A program made the position numbers and the translations under genes. Below are positions 1 to 6,495 of a DNA stretch of 9,750 nt, one piece after another (the stretch's first letter is position 1; each line of letters starts with the position of its first letter). The notes beneath the pieces are model-generated. The model ran no database searches. It was given only the letters and a program-made list of their open reading frames with translations, and had not been told where the DNA came from. This stretch comes from Clostridiales bacterium. Its GTDB lineage: Bacteria; Bacillota; Clostridia; Oscillospirales; Acutalibacteraceae. Where the stretch lies: the NCBI GenBank assembly GCA_019418545.1, contig DYBQ01000094.1:1-9750 (forward strand), read 5' to 3'.

Positions 1-684
1 ATGGAAGAAGAACCCGTTTCGCAGGCAAAAGAAGAGCCGACGGAAGAGGAAATACCGGAAACTGAAATTGTAGAGGAAGGACATCTGATAGAAAATTTTC
101 CGGTAATCCTGCAAATGCCGGAGCTTCCCACTGGATGTGAAGTTACCGCGTTAGCCATGGTTTTGCACTATTATGGATGGAATGTAGATAAAACTGTTTT
201 GGCTGAAACATATTTGCCCCAAAAGGCATGGTGGCTATATTATGGCGCAGATGGGCTGCTGTATGGGCCGGATTTGCAGTCCTATTTTATTGGAGACCCG
301 ACTTCTGAAGATGGTGGCGTTTGTGGCTCTCAAGCGATTGTAGCGGCAGCAGACGGATATTTGTCTGATAAGGGAAGCTCTCTTCGTGCGCTGGATAAAA
401 CCGGGGCTTCGCCGGAAGAATTGTACGAGCTGATAGATGAAGATATCCCCGTAATCGTGTGGGTAACAATCTCTATGGCGCCGCGTGCTGATACAGAAGG
501 CTGGTATACAGAATCGGGTGAATATGTGGAATGGAGTACCAATGACCATGGAGCCGTATTGATTGGATATACGGACAGCACCGTAATTTTGGCAGACCCA
601 ATTTCCGGACAATGTGAATATAGCAAAGAGGCTTTTGAAGCAGTGTTTGATTCCCGCAATCGCCAATGTGTCATTTTGGAATGA
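1..684 (+). CDS. C39-like cysteine peptidase domain protein (5' end uncertain)
   Basis: The frame is open from base 1 to a TGA at 682-684. The ATG at base 1 has no visible ribosome site because the window starts there, so this is probably the C-terminal part of a longer exported protein whose signal peptide or membrane anchor lies outside. Residues 1-27 are a Glu/Pro-rich acidic linker. Residues 33-227 fit the peptidase C39-like (papain-fold) family: LPTGCEVTA places the candidate nucleophile at Cys46, NDHGAVLIGY gives the catalytic His183, and the following LADP (Asp199) is the usual third position. Proteins of this family in Firmicutes are usually secreted or surface-attached and of unknown substrate; they lack the ABC transporter found in bacteriocin-processing C39 enzymes. 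The family call is fairly sure, the substrate is unknown, and no partner gene is visible. Confidence 0.8.
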   Translation: MEEEPVSQAKEEPTEEEIPETEIVEEGHLIENFPVILQMPELPTGCEVTALAMVLHYYGWNVDKTVLAETYLPQKAWWLYYGADGLLYGPDLQSYFIGDPTSEDGGVCGSQAIVAAADGYLSDKGSSLRALDKTGASPEELYELIDEDIPVIVWVTISMAPRADTEGWYTESGEYVEWSTNDHGAVLIGYTDSTVILADPISGQCEYSKEAFEAVFDSRNRQCVILE

Positions 685-696
685 AAATAATTTTTT

Positions 697-747
697 AGCA
701 TAAAGCAGGAAGAATGGGTCTTTTGAGAGTTCTTCCTGCTTTATGCT
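697..747 (+). terminator. Perfect 18-bp hairpin after the C39-like gene
   Basis: The arms 697-714 and 730-747 are perfectly complementary (AGCATAAAGCAGGAAGAA and its reverse complement) around a 15-nt loop. The hairpin begins 12 bases after the stop codon, which suits a transcription terminator. There is no T tract after the right arm; a run of six T lies before the left arm instead. It may end transcription weakly, or protect the 3' end of the mRNA. Confidence 0.6.
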
Positions 748-780
748 TGATAGGCATAGAGAGAAATTCGGAATAAGTAT

Positions 781-809
781 TAGACATGAAAAAATGGGAG
801 GCTTATAAT
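781..809 (+). promoter_or_regulatory. Sigma-A type promoter for the CMD-cupin operon
   Basis: A -35 box TAGACA (781-786) is separated by 17 bp from a consensus -10 box TATAAT (804-809). It lies 46 bases upstream of the CMD-like start codon. Prediction is from sequence match only. Confidence 0.65.
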
Positions 810-834
810 GGGTTAAGAGTGTAGACTATAAGCC
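800..834 (+). promoter_or_regulatory. Dyad over the -10 box and start site, possible operator
   Basis: GGCTTATA (800-807) and TATAAGCC (827-834) form a perfect 8-bp inverted repeat with a 19-bp centre. The left arm overlaps the -10 box of the CMD-cupin promoter. A second, imperfect dyad is nested here: GGGTTAAGAGT and ACTATAAGCCC around GTAG. Because the left arm lies upstream of the expected start of transcription, a protein-binding operator is more likely than an RNA hairpin. No regulator gene is adjacent in this window. Confidence 0.4.
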
Positions 835-855
835 CAAGAGACAGGAGGAGTCAAA

Positions 856-1524
856 ATGGAAGAGCTCAAACAAATTGTAAAAGAATTTCAGGATAACGAA
901 GTGGCTTCCTATGGGAATCTTCCCAAGGAAACCCGATACTATATTTCTTTTGCTGTTTTGACTGTGCTGGGAACGCCCAATGTTTTGGCGCAGGAAGTTT
1001 TAAAAGCATTGTCAGAAAATATCTCTCCTGAATCGATTTCGGAGGCGATTATCCAGTGTACTCCTTATATAGGGTATCCAAAAGCGATGGAAGCATTGGA
1101 AAAAGCAGAAGAAGCCATGAGGGGCGCCGGTGTATCCCTTCCCTTAAAAAACAGGGCAACAGTTTCGGCAAGCACCCGTCTGGAGCAGGGCCTTGCCGCT
1201 CAATATGCCATTTTTGGCCAGGAAACCATTGATAGGAATCGGAAAAATGCCCTGCCTGAGCTTCGCCATATTCAGGAATATCTTTCGGATTATTGCTTTG
1301 GAGATTTTTATACCCGAAGTGAAATAGATTTAAAAACCCGGGAGCTTCTGACATTTTGTATTCTCTGTGCCATGGGCGGCTGTGAGCCGCAGCTAAAAGC
1401 CCATATCGCCGGAAACCTTCAAATTGGCAACGACAGAACAACGCTGCTTTCCGCCCTGACCTGGTGCATTCCCTATATTGGATTTCCCCGCACACTGAAC
1501 GCAGTAAGCTGCATCGATGCATAA
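856..1524 (+). CDS. Two-domain carboxymuconolactone decarboxylase-like protein
   Basis: This 222-residue cytosolic protein has two tandem CMD-fold repeats, about residues 22-85 and 158-220. Both end in a matching signature, PYIGYPKAMEA and PYIGFPRTLNA. The second repeat has the family Glu163 and His183 (ELLTFCILC...KAHIAG). At the positions of the AhpD catalytic CxxC it has Cys176 and Gln179, so AhpD-like disulfide reductase activity is not supported. A different CxxC (Cys168-Cys171) sits one or two turns earlier. The start is set by AGGAGG at 844-849, seven bases before the ATG. The cupin gene follows after 16 bases and is surely co-transcribed. CMD-cupin pairs are common in anaerobes; the substrate is not known, and a real carboxymuconolactone decarboxylase role is unlikely without other aromatic-degradation genes. 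Confidence 0.85.
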   Translation: MEELKQIVKEFQDNEVASYGNLPKETRYYISFAVLTVLGTPNVLAQEVLKALSENISPESISEAIIQCTPYIGYPKAMEALEKAEEAMRGAGVSLPLKNRATVSASTRLEQGLAAQYAIFGQETIDRNRKNALPELRHIQEYLSDYCFGDFYTRSEIDLKTRELLTFCILCAMGGCEPQLKAHIAGNLQIGNDRTTLLSALTWCIPYIGFPRTLNAVSCIDA

Positions 1525-1540
1525 CAAAGGAGGCAGACAA

Positions 1541-1951
1541 ATGAAAACACCGGAAATCAATCCTATTTTTGCATTGGGAGAAGAAAACCCGTATGGGCAG
1601 TATTTTGTAGGACAAAGCTATTTAAAAATGCTGTGTACGCAGGGAGTCAGTATTGGTAATGTAACCTTTGAGCCCGGGTGCCGGAACAACTGGCACATTC
1701 ATCAGGCCGAAAAAGGCGGTGGACAAATCCTGCTTTGCACAGCAGGAAGAGGCTGGTATCAGGAATGGGGAAAACCGGCACAGCAGCTGCATCCGGGCGA
1801 TGTGGTAGAAATTCCGGCTAACGTAAAGCATTGGCATGGCGCTGCCCAGGATAGCTGGTTTGCCCATCTTTCCATAGAAGTTCCGGGAGAAAAAACGCAG
1901 AACCAATGGCTGGAGCCGGTATCGGAAGAGGAGTATAACGCCCTCAAATAA
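1541..1951 (+). CDS. Metal-binding cupin, hydroxynitrile-lyase-like
   Basis: The protein is a small single-domain cupin of 136 residues. The start is ATG 1541, eight bases after a near-perfect AAAGGAGG at 1526-1533; an earlier in-frame ATG at 1517 lies inside the preceding gene. Cupin motif 1 is WHIH...GGGQ, with likely metal ligands His52, His54 and Gln62. Motif 2 is HPGDVVEIP...KHWHGA, with His97 or His99 as the fourth ligand. This His-x-His/Gln/His set and the PGDVV...KHWHGA stretch are those of manganese cupins related to bacterial (R)-selective hydroxynitrile lyases. In an anaerobe that exact activity is doubtful, and many relatives are uncharacterised. It forms an operon with the CMD-like gene upstream; the two proteins may act on the same small molecule. 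Family is sure, reaction is not. Confidence 0.85.
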   Translation: MKTPEINPIFALGEENPYGQYFVGQSYLKMLCTQGVSIGNVTFEPGCRNNWHIHQAEKGGGQILLCTAGRGWYQEWGKPAQQLHPGDVVEIPANVKHWHGAAQDSWFAHLSIEVPGEKTQNQWLEPVSEEEYNALK

Positions 1952-1961
1952 GCATAACAAA

Positions 1962-1992
1962 AGGGAGGTATCCATATGTGGATTACCTCCCT
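1962..1992. terminator. Bidirectional terminator between cupin and CYTH genes
   Basis: AGGGAGGTATCC (1962-1973) pairs with GGATTACCTCCCT (1980-1992) with one bulged base and a 6-nt loop. It sits between two genes that converge (stops at 1951 and 2006). On plus it is followed by T-rich sequence (GATTTATTTGGTTTT); on minus it is followed by TTTTGTTATG. One hairpin can therefore serve both strands. Confidence 0.75.
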
Positions 1993-2005
1993 GATTTATT
2001 TGGTT

Positions 2006-2488
2006 TTAAAGCTGCTGCGCAGAAAGCCGTGTGCGCTGCCAATAAGCGCTCATGCTGGAGCCGGGAACCTCTGTCACATCTTCCCCCAGAAAATCAGGCG
2101 GATTAAACTGACGGGCTTCTTCTTCGGTGGAGAATTCCACCTCGGCATACATAAATTCATTTTCGGTTCCGGCATCTACCAGGCTGCATTCGAGCTTTCG
2201 GTCCTCGGGAAGCTGATAGACCCGGTAATCCTTGCGAATCATTTCTCCGTGCAGCAGGTTTTTCAGCCGTAAAAACTGATTTTCATCCAGCGGCAGCTCC
2301 ACTTCTTCCCGAACCAGCGTCCCCTTTCCTTTGATGCACAGCCGGTAGTCCATAACGCCATTGTGATTTTTGCTGCGAATCCGTACAGTAGGGGAAACGG
2401 ACAAATATCCCTGCTCCACCTCGCTTGCCTGCAAAAGGGGGAGATGGTCGGGAAAAGCGTTTAACTTAAATTTCCGCTCGATTTCCAT
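2006..2488 (-). CDS. CYTH domain (triphosphate tunnel) phosphohydrolase
   Basis: This 160-residue protein is a complete single CYTH domain. It opens with the diagnostic ExExK motif (Glu2, Glu4, Lys6 in MEIERKF). The usual alternating charged tunnel residues follow: Arg36 and Arg38 (TVRIR), Lys53 and Lys55, Glu62 and Glu64 (REEVE), Arg85-Lys86, and Glu116 and Glu118 (YAEVEF). The family includes inorganic tripolyphosphatases, thiamine triphosphatases and class IV adenylate cyclases; all bind triphosphates with a divalent metal inside a beta barrel. Bacterial stand-alone members of this size are most often tripolyphosphatases, but the substrate cannot be read from sequence. The ATG has GGAGGAA at 2496-2502. 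It begins 15 bases after the acetyltransferase stop, so it is the second gene of a two-gene operon. Confidence 0.88.
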   Translation of the reverse strand: MEIERKFKLNAFPDHLPLLQASEVEQGYLSVSPTVRIRSKNHNGVMDYRLCIKGKGTLVREEVELPLDENQFLRLKNLLHGEMIRKDYRVYQLPEDRKLECSLVDAGTENEFMYAEVEFSTEEEARQFNPPDFLGEDVTEVPGSSMSAYWQRTRLSAQQL

Positions 2489-2503
2489 GGATAGGTTCCT
2501 CCA

Positions 2504-3010
2504 TTACTGCATATTTCCCAGCTTTTTCAAGTTCTCGTTTTCTGCCCGGAACAGCAGCCACTCGGGATGTGGATTAGCGCCCATAGCCTGATAGAATTTT
2601 TGCGAAGGGGTGTTCCAATCCAGGCATACCCAGTCCATACGGCTGCATCCTTCTTCTACGGCAATTTTCGCTACACACACCAGCAGGGCCTTGCCAATTC
2701 CCTTTCCACGAAATTCGGGCCAAACAAAAATATCTTCGAGATACAGGTTTTCTCTGCCCACAAAGGTAGAAAAATTGCGGAAGTACAGCGCATAGCCAGC
2801 GGTTTTCCCTTCATATTCAGCCAGCAGCACATCGGCCCGACGGCGCACAAAAATAGATTCCCGCAGGGATTCTTCCGTAGCCACCACCTGGTCTTCCATT
2901 TTTTCATATTTTGCAATCCCGTGAATCAGCTCTAAAATCAGCCGGCAATCCTTTTCTTCTGCCTGACGGATAACCAGCCCTTCCACAGGGGTTTGATATT
3001 GATTTGCCAT
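2504..3010 (-). CDS. GNAT acetyltransferase, spermidine/spermine acetyltransferase-like
   Basis: This 168-residue cytosolic protein has the GNAT fold. Motif A, the acetyl-CoA pyrophosphate loop, is RGKGIGKA at residues 101-108. The order of signatures matches the SSAT (diamine/thialysine acetyltransferase) subgroup: IAKYEKMEDQVVATEESLRES near residues 32-52, NFSTFVGRENLYLEDIFV at 79-96, and LDWNTPSQKFYQAMGA at 130-145. Tyr140 is at the usual general-acid position. Such enzymes use acetyl-CoA to acetylate polyamines, thialysine or related amines; which one is not decidable here. The start is ATG 3010 with GGGAGGAA at about 3017-3024. A good promoter lies just upstream and the CYTH gene follows in the same operon. 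Confidence 0.87.
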   Translation of the reverse strand: MANQYQTPVEGLVIRQAEEKDCRLILELIHGIAKYEKMEDQVVATEESLRESIFVRRRADVLLAEYEGKTAGYALYFRNFSTFVGRENLYLEDIFVWPEFRGKGIGKALLVCVAKIAVEEGCSRMDWVCLDWNTPSQKFYQAMGANPHPEWLLFRAENENLKKLGNMQ

Positions 3011-3057
3011 GGTAGTTCCTCCCGAAATGAGTTTTATAGCTTTTTAGCTTGCCCTTT

Positions 3058-3086
3058 ATTATAACACAGTTTTTTTCCTCAAGCAA
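3058..3086 (-). promoter_or_regulatory. Promoter for the GNAT-CYTH operon
   Basis: On minus, TTGCTT (3086-3081) is followed after 17 bp by a perfect TATAAT (3063-3058) preceded by TGT, an extended -10. It implies a leader of about 40 bases before the ATG. It faces the pepF promoter in the same intergenic region. Confidence 0.65.
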
Positions 3087-3120
3087 TAAAAGGCAGCACA
3101 ACAGTCTTTTGGAGTCAGGG

Positions 3121-3149
3121 TTGTAAAACGGGTAACAGAGTGGTATCAT
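3121..3149 (+). promoter_or_regulatory. Promoter for pepF
   Basis: TTGTAA (3121-3126), a 17-bp spacer and TATCAT (3144-3149) fit a sigma-A promoter. The -10 box is the left arm of a small dyad, TATCAT (3144-3149) and ATGATA (3156-3161), that covers the likely start of transcription. The leader to the pepF ATG would be about 30 bases. Confidence 0.55.
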
Positions 3150-3184
3150 ATTTTCATGATATTGAGCCGAAAGGGAGGATACCA

Positions 3185-4957
3185 ATGGAAGATAAGACAC
3201 GATGGAGTCTGCGGGATATGTTCCCGGCAGATGATGACTGGAATCATGAAATGCAAACAGCAATTGAAGCTGCCAAAAAGCTGGCGGAAAGAAAAGGTCA
3301 TTTGGCTGACAGCGCGGCTGCCTTGCAGGAAACAGCCGCGCTGTATTTGGAGATAGAAGAAAAGCTATATCGTTTGATGGTGTTTGCCAACTCTAATTTT
3401 GACCAGAACATGGCAGACCCGGCTGCTAAAAAGCTGTATGAAACGGCGCAGAACCAGGCAACGGTTGTGGGGGAAATGCTTTCTTTCATGGCGCCGGAGC
3501 TGATGCAGTATTCTATGGAGGATTTTACCCGGTATTGTGAGGAAGTACCGGAATTAAAGCAGTTTACCCATTTTGCAGAGGATTTCTTTGCCCGTAAAGC
3601 GCATATTCTCAGCGATGAAATGGAAACCCTGCTGGTTCGGATGAATGATATGGGAGAATCTTTCTCCAAGGTGTTTGAAGACCTTACGGTCAACGATATG
3701 GAGTTCCCCCTGGTTACAACGCTGGAAGGGGAAGAAATCCGGGCCAATGAAGCAAATTATGCCATGGCACTGGAAAATCCTGATTCCACTTTCCGCCGGG
3801 ATTATTATATGGGGTTGCTGGGCACCTATAAAAAGCACATCAACACCCTCACTTCGATTCATTATGGCTCGGTAAAAAATGATTGTTTTACTGCCAAGAG
3901 CCGCCATTATCCCAGCGCCCGGGCAGCTGCGCTGTTTGCGAACCATATCCCCGAGGCGGTCTATGACAATTTGCTTGAGACGGTACGCGCCAACGTTGGG
4001 CCGCTGCACGAGTATGTCGCATTCCGCAAAAAGCTTTTGGGGCTGGATACGCTCTACTTCAGTGATTTGTTTGTCCCGCTGGTAAAGGAAAGTGCGAAAA
4101 AATATACCTATGAACAGGCACAGCAAATCGTGCTGGAGGCCACGGCTGTTTTGGGAGAAGACTATACCCGGCTGATTCAAAAAGCCTTTGACGAGCGCTG
4201 GATTGATGTATACCCACGGGATGCCAAGCGTACAGGAGCCTATTCTACCGGCGCCTATCGCTGCAAGCCCTATATACTGCTGAATTTTACGGGTACACTG
4301 GATGATGTGTTTACCTTGGCCCATGAACTGGGACATTCTCTGCACACCTGGTTCAGTGGGGAAAATCAGCCGTTTATCTATTCTGACTACAGCATTTTCT
4401 GTGCAGAAGTGGCTTCCACCCTCAACGAGCAGCTTCTAAGCCAGTGGCTGTTTGAGCACAGCACCTCGGAGGAAGAAAAAGCGCTGCTGCTGTGCAAGCG
4501 TTTGGATGATATCCGCTCTACTTTCTATCGTCAGACCATGTTTGCCGATTTTGAATACCAAACCCACAAGCTGGTGGAGAGCGGGGAGCCTTTGGTACCG
4601 GAAACCCTGTGCGGAATCCATCGCAAGCTCAATGAGGAGTATTATGGCCCTGATATGACGGTGGATGAATATCTTTCCTGTGAATGGGCGCGTATTCCTC
4701 ATTTCTACACGGCTTTCTATGTGTATCAGTATGCAACGGGTATTGCTGCTTCCACGGCTATCGCTCATCGAATTTTTAACGAAGGGGCGCCGGCAGTTGC
4801 AGATTACCGCAAATTCCTAACCACCGGCGGCAGTGACCATCCCATCGAGCTGCTGCGGATTGCTGGTGTGGATATGGCGTCTCCCAAGCCGGTGCTGGAC
4901 ACCATTGAAACCTTCCGCACCACTCTTTCCCAGTTAAAAGCCCTTCTGCATGAATAA
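3185..4957 (+). CDS. pepF: Oligoendopeptidase F (M3B zinc metallopeptidase)
   Basis: The protein has 590 residues, close to the usual 600 of this family. It is a cytosolic zinc peptidase that cleaves short peptides, typically during peptide use or protein turnover. The zinc site is complete: HELGH at residues 380-384 (His380, Glu381, His384) and the third ligand Glu408 in CAEVAST, 24 residues on, as in M3 enzymes. The N-terminal region WSLRDMFPADDDW is the typical PepF opening, and the C-terminal part has the family GGSDHPIELLRIAGVDM. The start is ATG 3185, six bases after GGGAGG (3173-3178); a longer open frame from 3140 has no ribosome site and runs through the promoter. It is a single-gene unit between two minus-strand operons, with its own promoter and terminator. 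Confidence 0.95.
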   Translation: MEDKTRWSLRDMFPADDDWNHEMQTAIEAAKKLAERKGHLADSAAALQETAALYLEIEEKLYRLMVFANSNFDQNMADPAAKKLYETAQNQATVVGEMLSFMAPELMQYSMEDFTRYCEEVPELKQFTHFAEDFFARKAHILSDEMETLLVRMNDMGESFSKVFEDLTVNDMEFPLVTTLEGEEIRANEANYAMALENPDSTFRRDYYMGLLGTYKKHINTLTSIHYGSVKNDCFTAKSRHYPSARAAALFANHIPEAVYDNLLETVRANVGPLHEYVAFRKKLLGLDTLYFSDLFVPLVKESAKKYTYEQAQQIVLEATAVLGEDYTRLIQKAFDERWIDVYPRDAKRTGAYSTGAYRCKPYILLNFTGTLDDVFTLAHELGHSLHTWFSGENQPFIYSDYSIFCAEVASTLNEQLLSQWLFEHSTSEEEKALLLCKRLDDIRSTFYRQTMFADFEYQTHKLVESGEPLVPETLCGIHRKLNEEYYGPDMTVDEYLSCEWARIPHFYTAFYVYQYATGIAASTAIAHRIFNEGAPAVADYRKFLTTGGSDHPIELLRIAGVDMASPKPVLDTIETFRTTLSQLKALLHE

Positions 4958-4992
4958 TTGCAGGGGAAGACAGCGGGATTTTATAAGCTGAT

Positions 4993-5042
4993 AAAAGCCG
5001 TCCGATATGGAAAAGCAGAGTTCCATACCGGACGGCTTTTTT
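4993..5042. terminator. Strong terminator between pepF and the RluA-family gene
   Basis: A 20-pair stem with one A-C mismatch (4993-5012 with 5021-5040) closes an 8-nt loop; its base is AAAAGCCGTCCG / CGGACGGCTTTT. It continues into a run of six T on plus. On minus the stem is followed by TTTTATC, so it can also end the converging RluA-family transcript, whose stop codon is at 5061-5063. Confidence 0.92.
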
Positions 5043-5060
5043 CTTATGCGATAGGATATG

Positions 5061-6020
5061 TTAGCTCCAGCTTTCAAAGTCCTTCAAAAACCAGATTTCT
5101 TTTGCCTGAAAAACCCGTCCCTTCAGATATTCCAAAATCCCGGCATCACCCGCAAAGGTAAATCCCAGATAGTAGGAATACAAAGCCTGATAGGGGAATC
5201 CTATTTTTTTATTGATAGCATTTTTCCCATACTTACCGTCACCAGCCAAAGGATGGCCAATCGAAGCCATGTGTGCCCGGATTTGGTGGGTGCGGCCCGT
5301 AAGCAGCTCTACCTCCAGCAGAGAGAACCCTTTCTTTTCTGCCAGCACCCGATATTTGGTACGGATACTGCGGGTGTTGGTATTGGCCTTTTGGGAGATA
5401 TACACCCGGTTCTGGTTCTCGTTCTTTTCCAGAAAGCCCTCCAGAATGTCCTCTTTTTTCGGCATTTTCCCGCAAACAATACACAGATATTTTTTCGTCA
5501 GTTCTCTGGCCCGAAGCTTTTCGTTGAGTACCCGCAAAGCTTCGGCGTTTTTGGCGGCCATCACGATTCCACCGGTATTGCGGTCGATACGGTTTACCAG
5601 AGCAGGTGCAAAAGAATTTTCCGCTTCCGGGTCATATTCTCCCTTGTCATACAGATAGTGCTGCACCCGGGCAATCAGGGAGTCAAAGTGATAGTTTTCA
5701 TCGGGATGGACAATGAGCCCCGGCTTTTTGTCCAGCAGCAGGATGTTTTCGTCTTCATAGACAATAGAGAGCTTTTTCGGGGCTTTGAGGAAGTCATGCT
5801 CTTTGGGCTCTTTTTGAAAGAACTCGTCCTTCAAGTAGAGGGTCAGCACATCCCCTTCCTGAAGCCGGGTGGAAATTTCGCAGCGCTTCCCATTGCACTT
5901 AATATCCTTTTTGCGAATGCTTTTATACAGCATGGACTGAGGCAGATTGGGAAAACTTTTTGTGAGAAATTTGTCGATTCGCTGGTTGGCATCGTTTGCC
6001 TGAATTACAATCGTTTTCAC
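5061..6020 (-). CDS. RluA-family 23S rRNA pseudouridine synthase (RluC/RluD type)
   Basis: This 319-residue enzyme isomerises uridine to pseudouridine in RNA, probably 23S rRNA. Residues 12-62 form an S4 RNA-binding domain (QRIDKFLTKSFPNL...LQEGDVLTL). The catalytic domain follows: KKPGLIVHP at 98-106, and NRIDRNTGGIVMAAKN at 143-158 with the catalytic Asp146. The later block LLTGRTHQIRAHMASIGHPLAGDGKYG is the family's motif III region. The usual HRLD is NRID here, a variant I believe is common in clostridial members. The start is GTG 6020 (GTGAAAACG), set by AAAGGAGA at 6027-6034. It is the last gene of a minus-strand operon, 16 bases after the yjjB-like stop. The exact target uridines cannot be assigned. 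Confidence 0.9.
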   Translation of the reverse strand: MKTIVIQANDANQRIDKFLTKSFPNLPQSMLYKSIRKKDIKCNGKRCEISTRLQEGDVLTLYLKDEFFQKEPKEHDFLKAPKKLSIVYEDENILLLDKKPGLIVHPDENYHFDSLIARVQHYLYDKGEYDPEAENSFAPALVNRIDRNTGGIVMAAKNAEALRVLNEKLRARELTKKYLCIVCGKMPKKEDILEGFLEKNENQNRVYISQKANTNTRSIRTKYRVLAEKKGFSLLEVELLTGRTHQIRAHMASIGHPLAGDGKYGKNAINKKIGFPYQALYSYYLGFTFAGDAGILEYLKGRVFQAKEIWFLKDFESWS

Positions 6021-6036
6021 AGAATATCTCCTTTAG

Positions 6037-6495
6037 TCAGAACCGGTCCTTGTGCAGTCCCAGCCGAAAGATTTTTTGAGGAAGAGAGAGAATCAGCACG
6101 ATTCCCAGTGTAATGGCTACGGCGATTTTTAAGGTTTCTTCCCCTTTCAAAGCAGCCATAGCATTGTCCCCCATGATAAAGTAGTAAGCCGTATAATAAA
6201 TACCGGCGCCGGGTACCAAGGGGAAAATGCCGCAAATGAGAAAAATGGTAATGGGAGTTTTTCGCCACACAGCAAAAAAACGGGATAAAGCCGTTAGAAG
6301 AAGCGTGGCTGCAAAAGAAGCCACTACCACCGAGCCGTATCCCTGATTGACAAAAAGATAGCACAGCCAGCCCAGGCTTCCGGTAATGCCCGACCATACA
6401 TACTGATGCTTGGGTACCTGAAAGAGTACGGCAAAGGAAACGGTGGCAAAAAAGGCAACAATCAACTGAATCAAAGCGTCCGAAAGAGAAATCAT
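6037..6495 (-). CDS. Threonine/serine exporter family, small subunit (YjjB/ThrE_2-like)
   Basis: This 152-residue integral membrane protein has about four to five hydrophobic segments (residues 8-26, 32-50, 54-72, 82-106, 122-140). The signature ICGIFPLVPGAGIYYTAYYF at 87-106 is typical of the C-terminal half of ThrE-type exporters (DUF3815), which in many Firmicutes is a separate small protein. Its start overlaps the stop of the upstream yjjP-like gene by four bases (ATGA, 6492-6495), so translation is coupled and the two products probably assemble. The pair is expected to export small metabolites such as threonine, serine or dicarboxylates; E. coli YjjPB has been linked to succinate. The substrate here is unknown. 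Confidence 0.88.
   Translation of the reverse strand: MISLSDALIQLIVAFFATVSFAVLFQVPKHQYVWSGITGSLGWLCYLFVNQGYGSVVVASFAATLLLTALSRFFAVWRKTPITIFLICGIFPLVPGAGIYYTAYYFIMGDNAMAALKGEETLKIAVAITLGIVLILSLPQKIFRLGLHKDRF

Noticed and set aside
808..816. Two-codon ORF (Met-Gly-stop) preceded by GGGAGG at 796-801
   Set aside because: The ATG overlaps the predicted -10 box, so it would lie upstream of the transcript start; probably chance.
1156..1406. AhpD-like peroxidase-system activity for the CMD protein
   Set aside because: The residues aligned to the AhpD CxxC are Cys176 and Gln179, and no ahpC or peroxiredoxin gene is nearby.
5058..6113. Long plus-strand open frame of 351 codons opposite the RluA-family gene
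   Set aside because: It is the antisense shadow of a clearly conserved gene, has no ribosome site, and its translation resembles no family I know. It also overlaps the terminal part of the yjjB-like gene.
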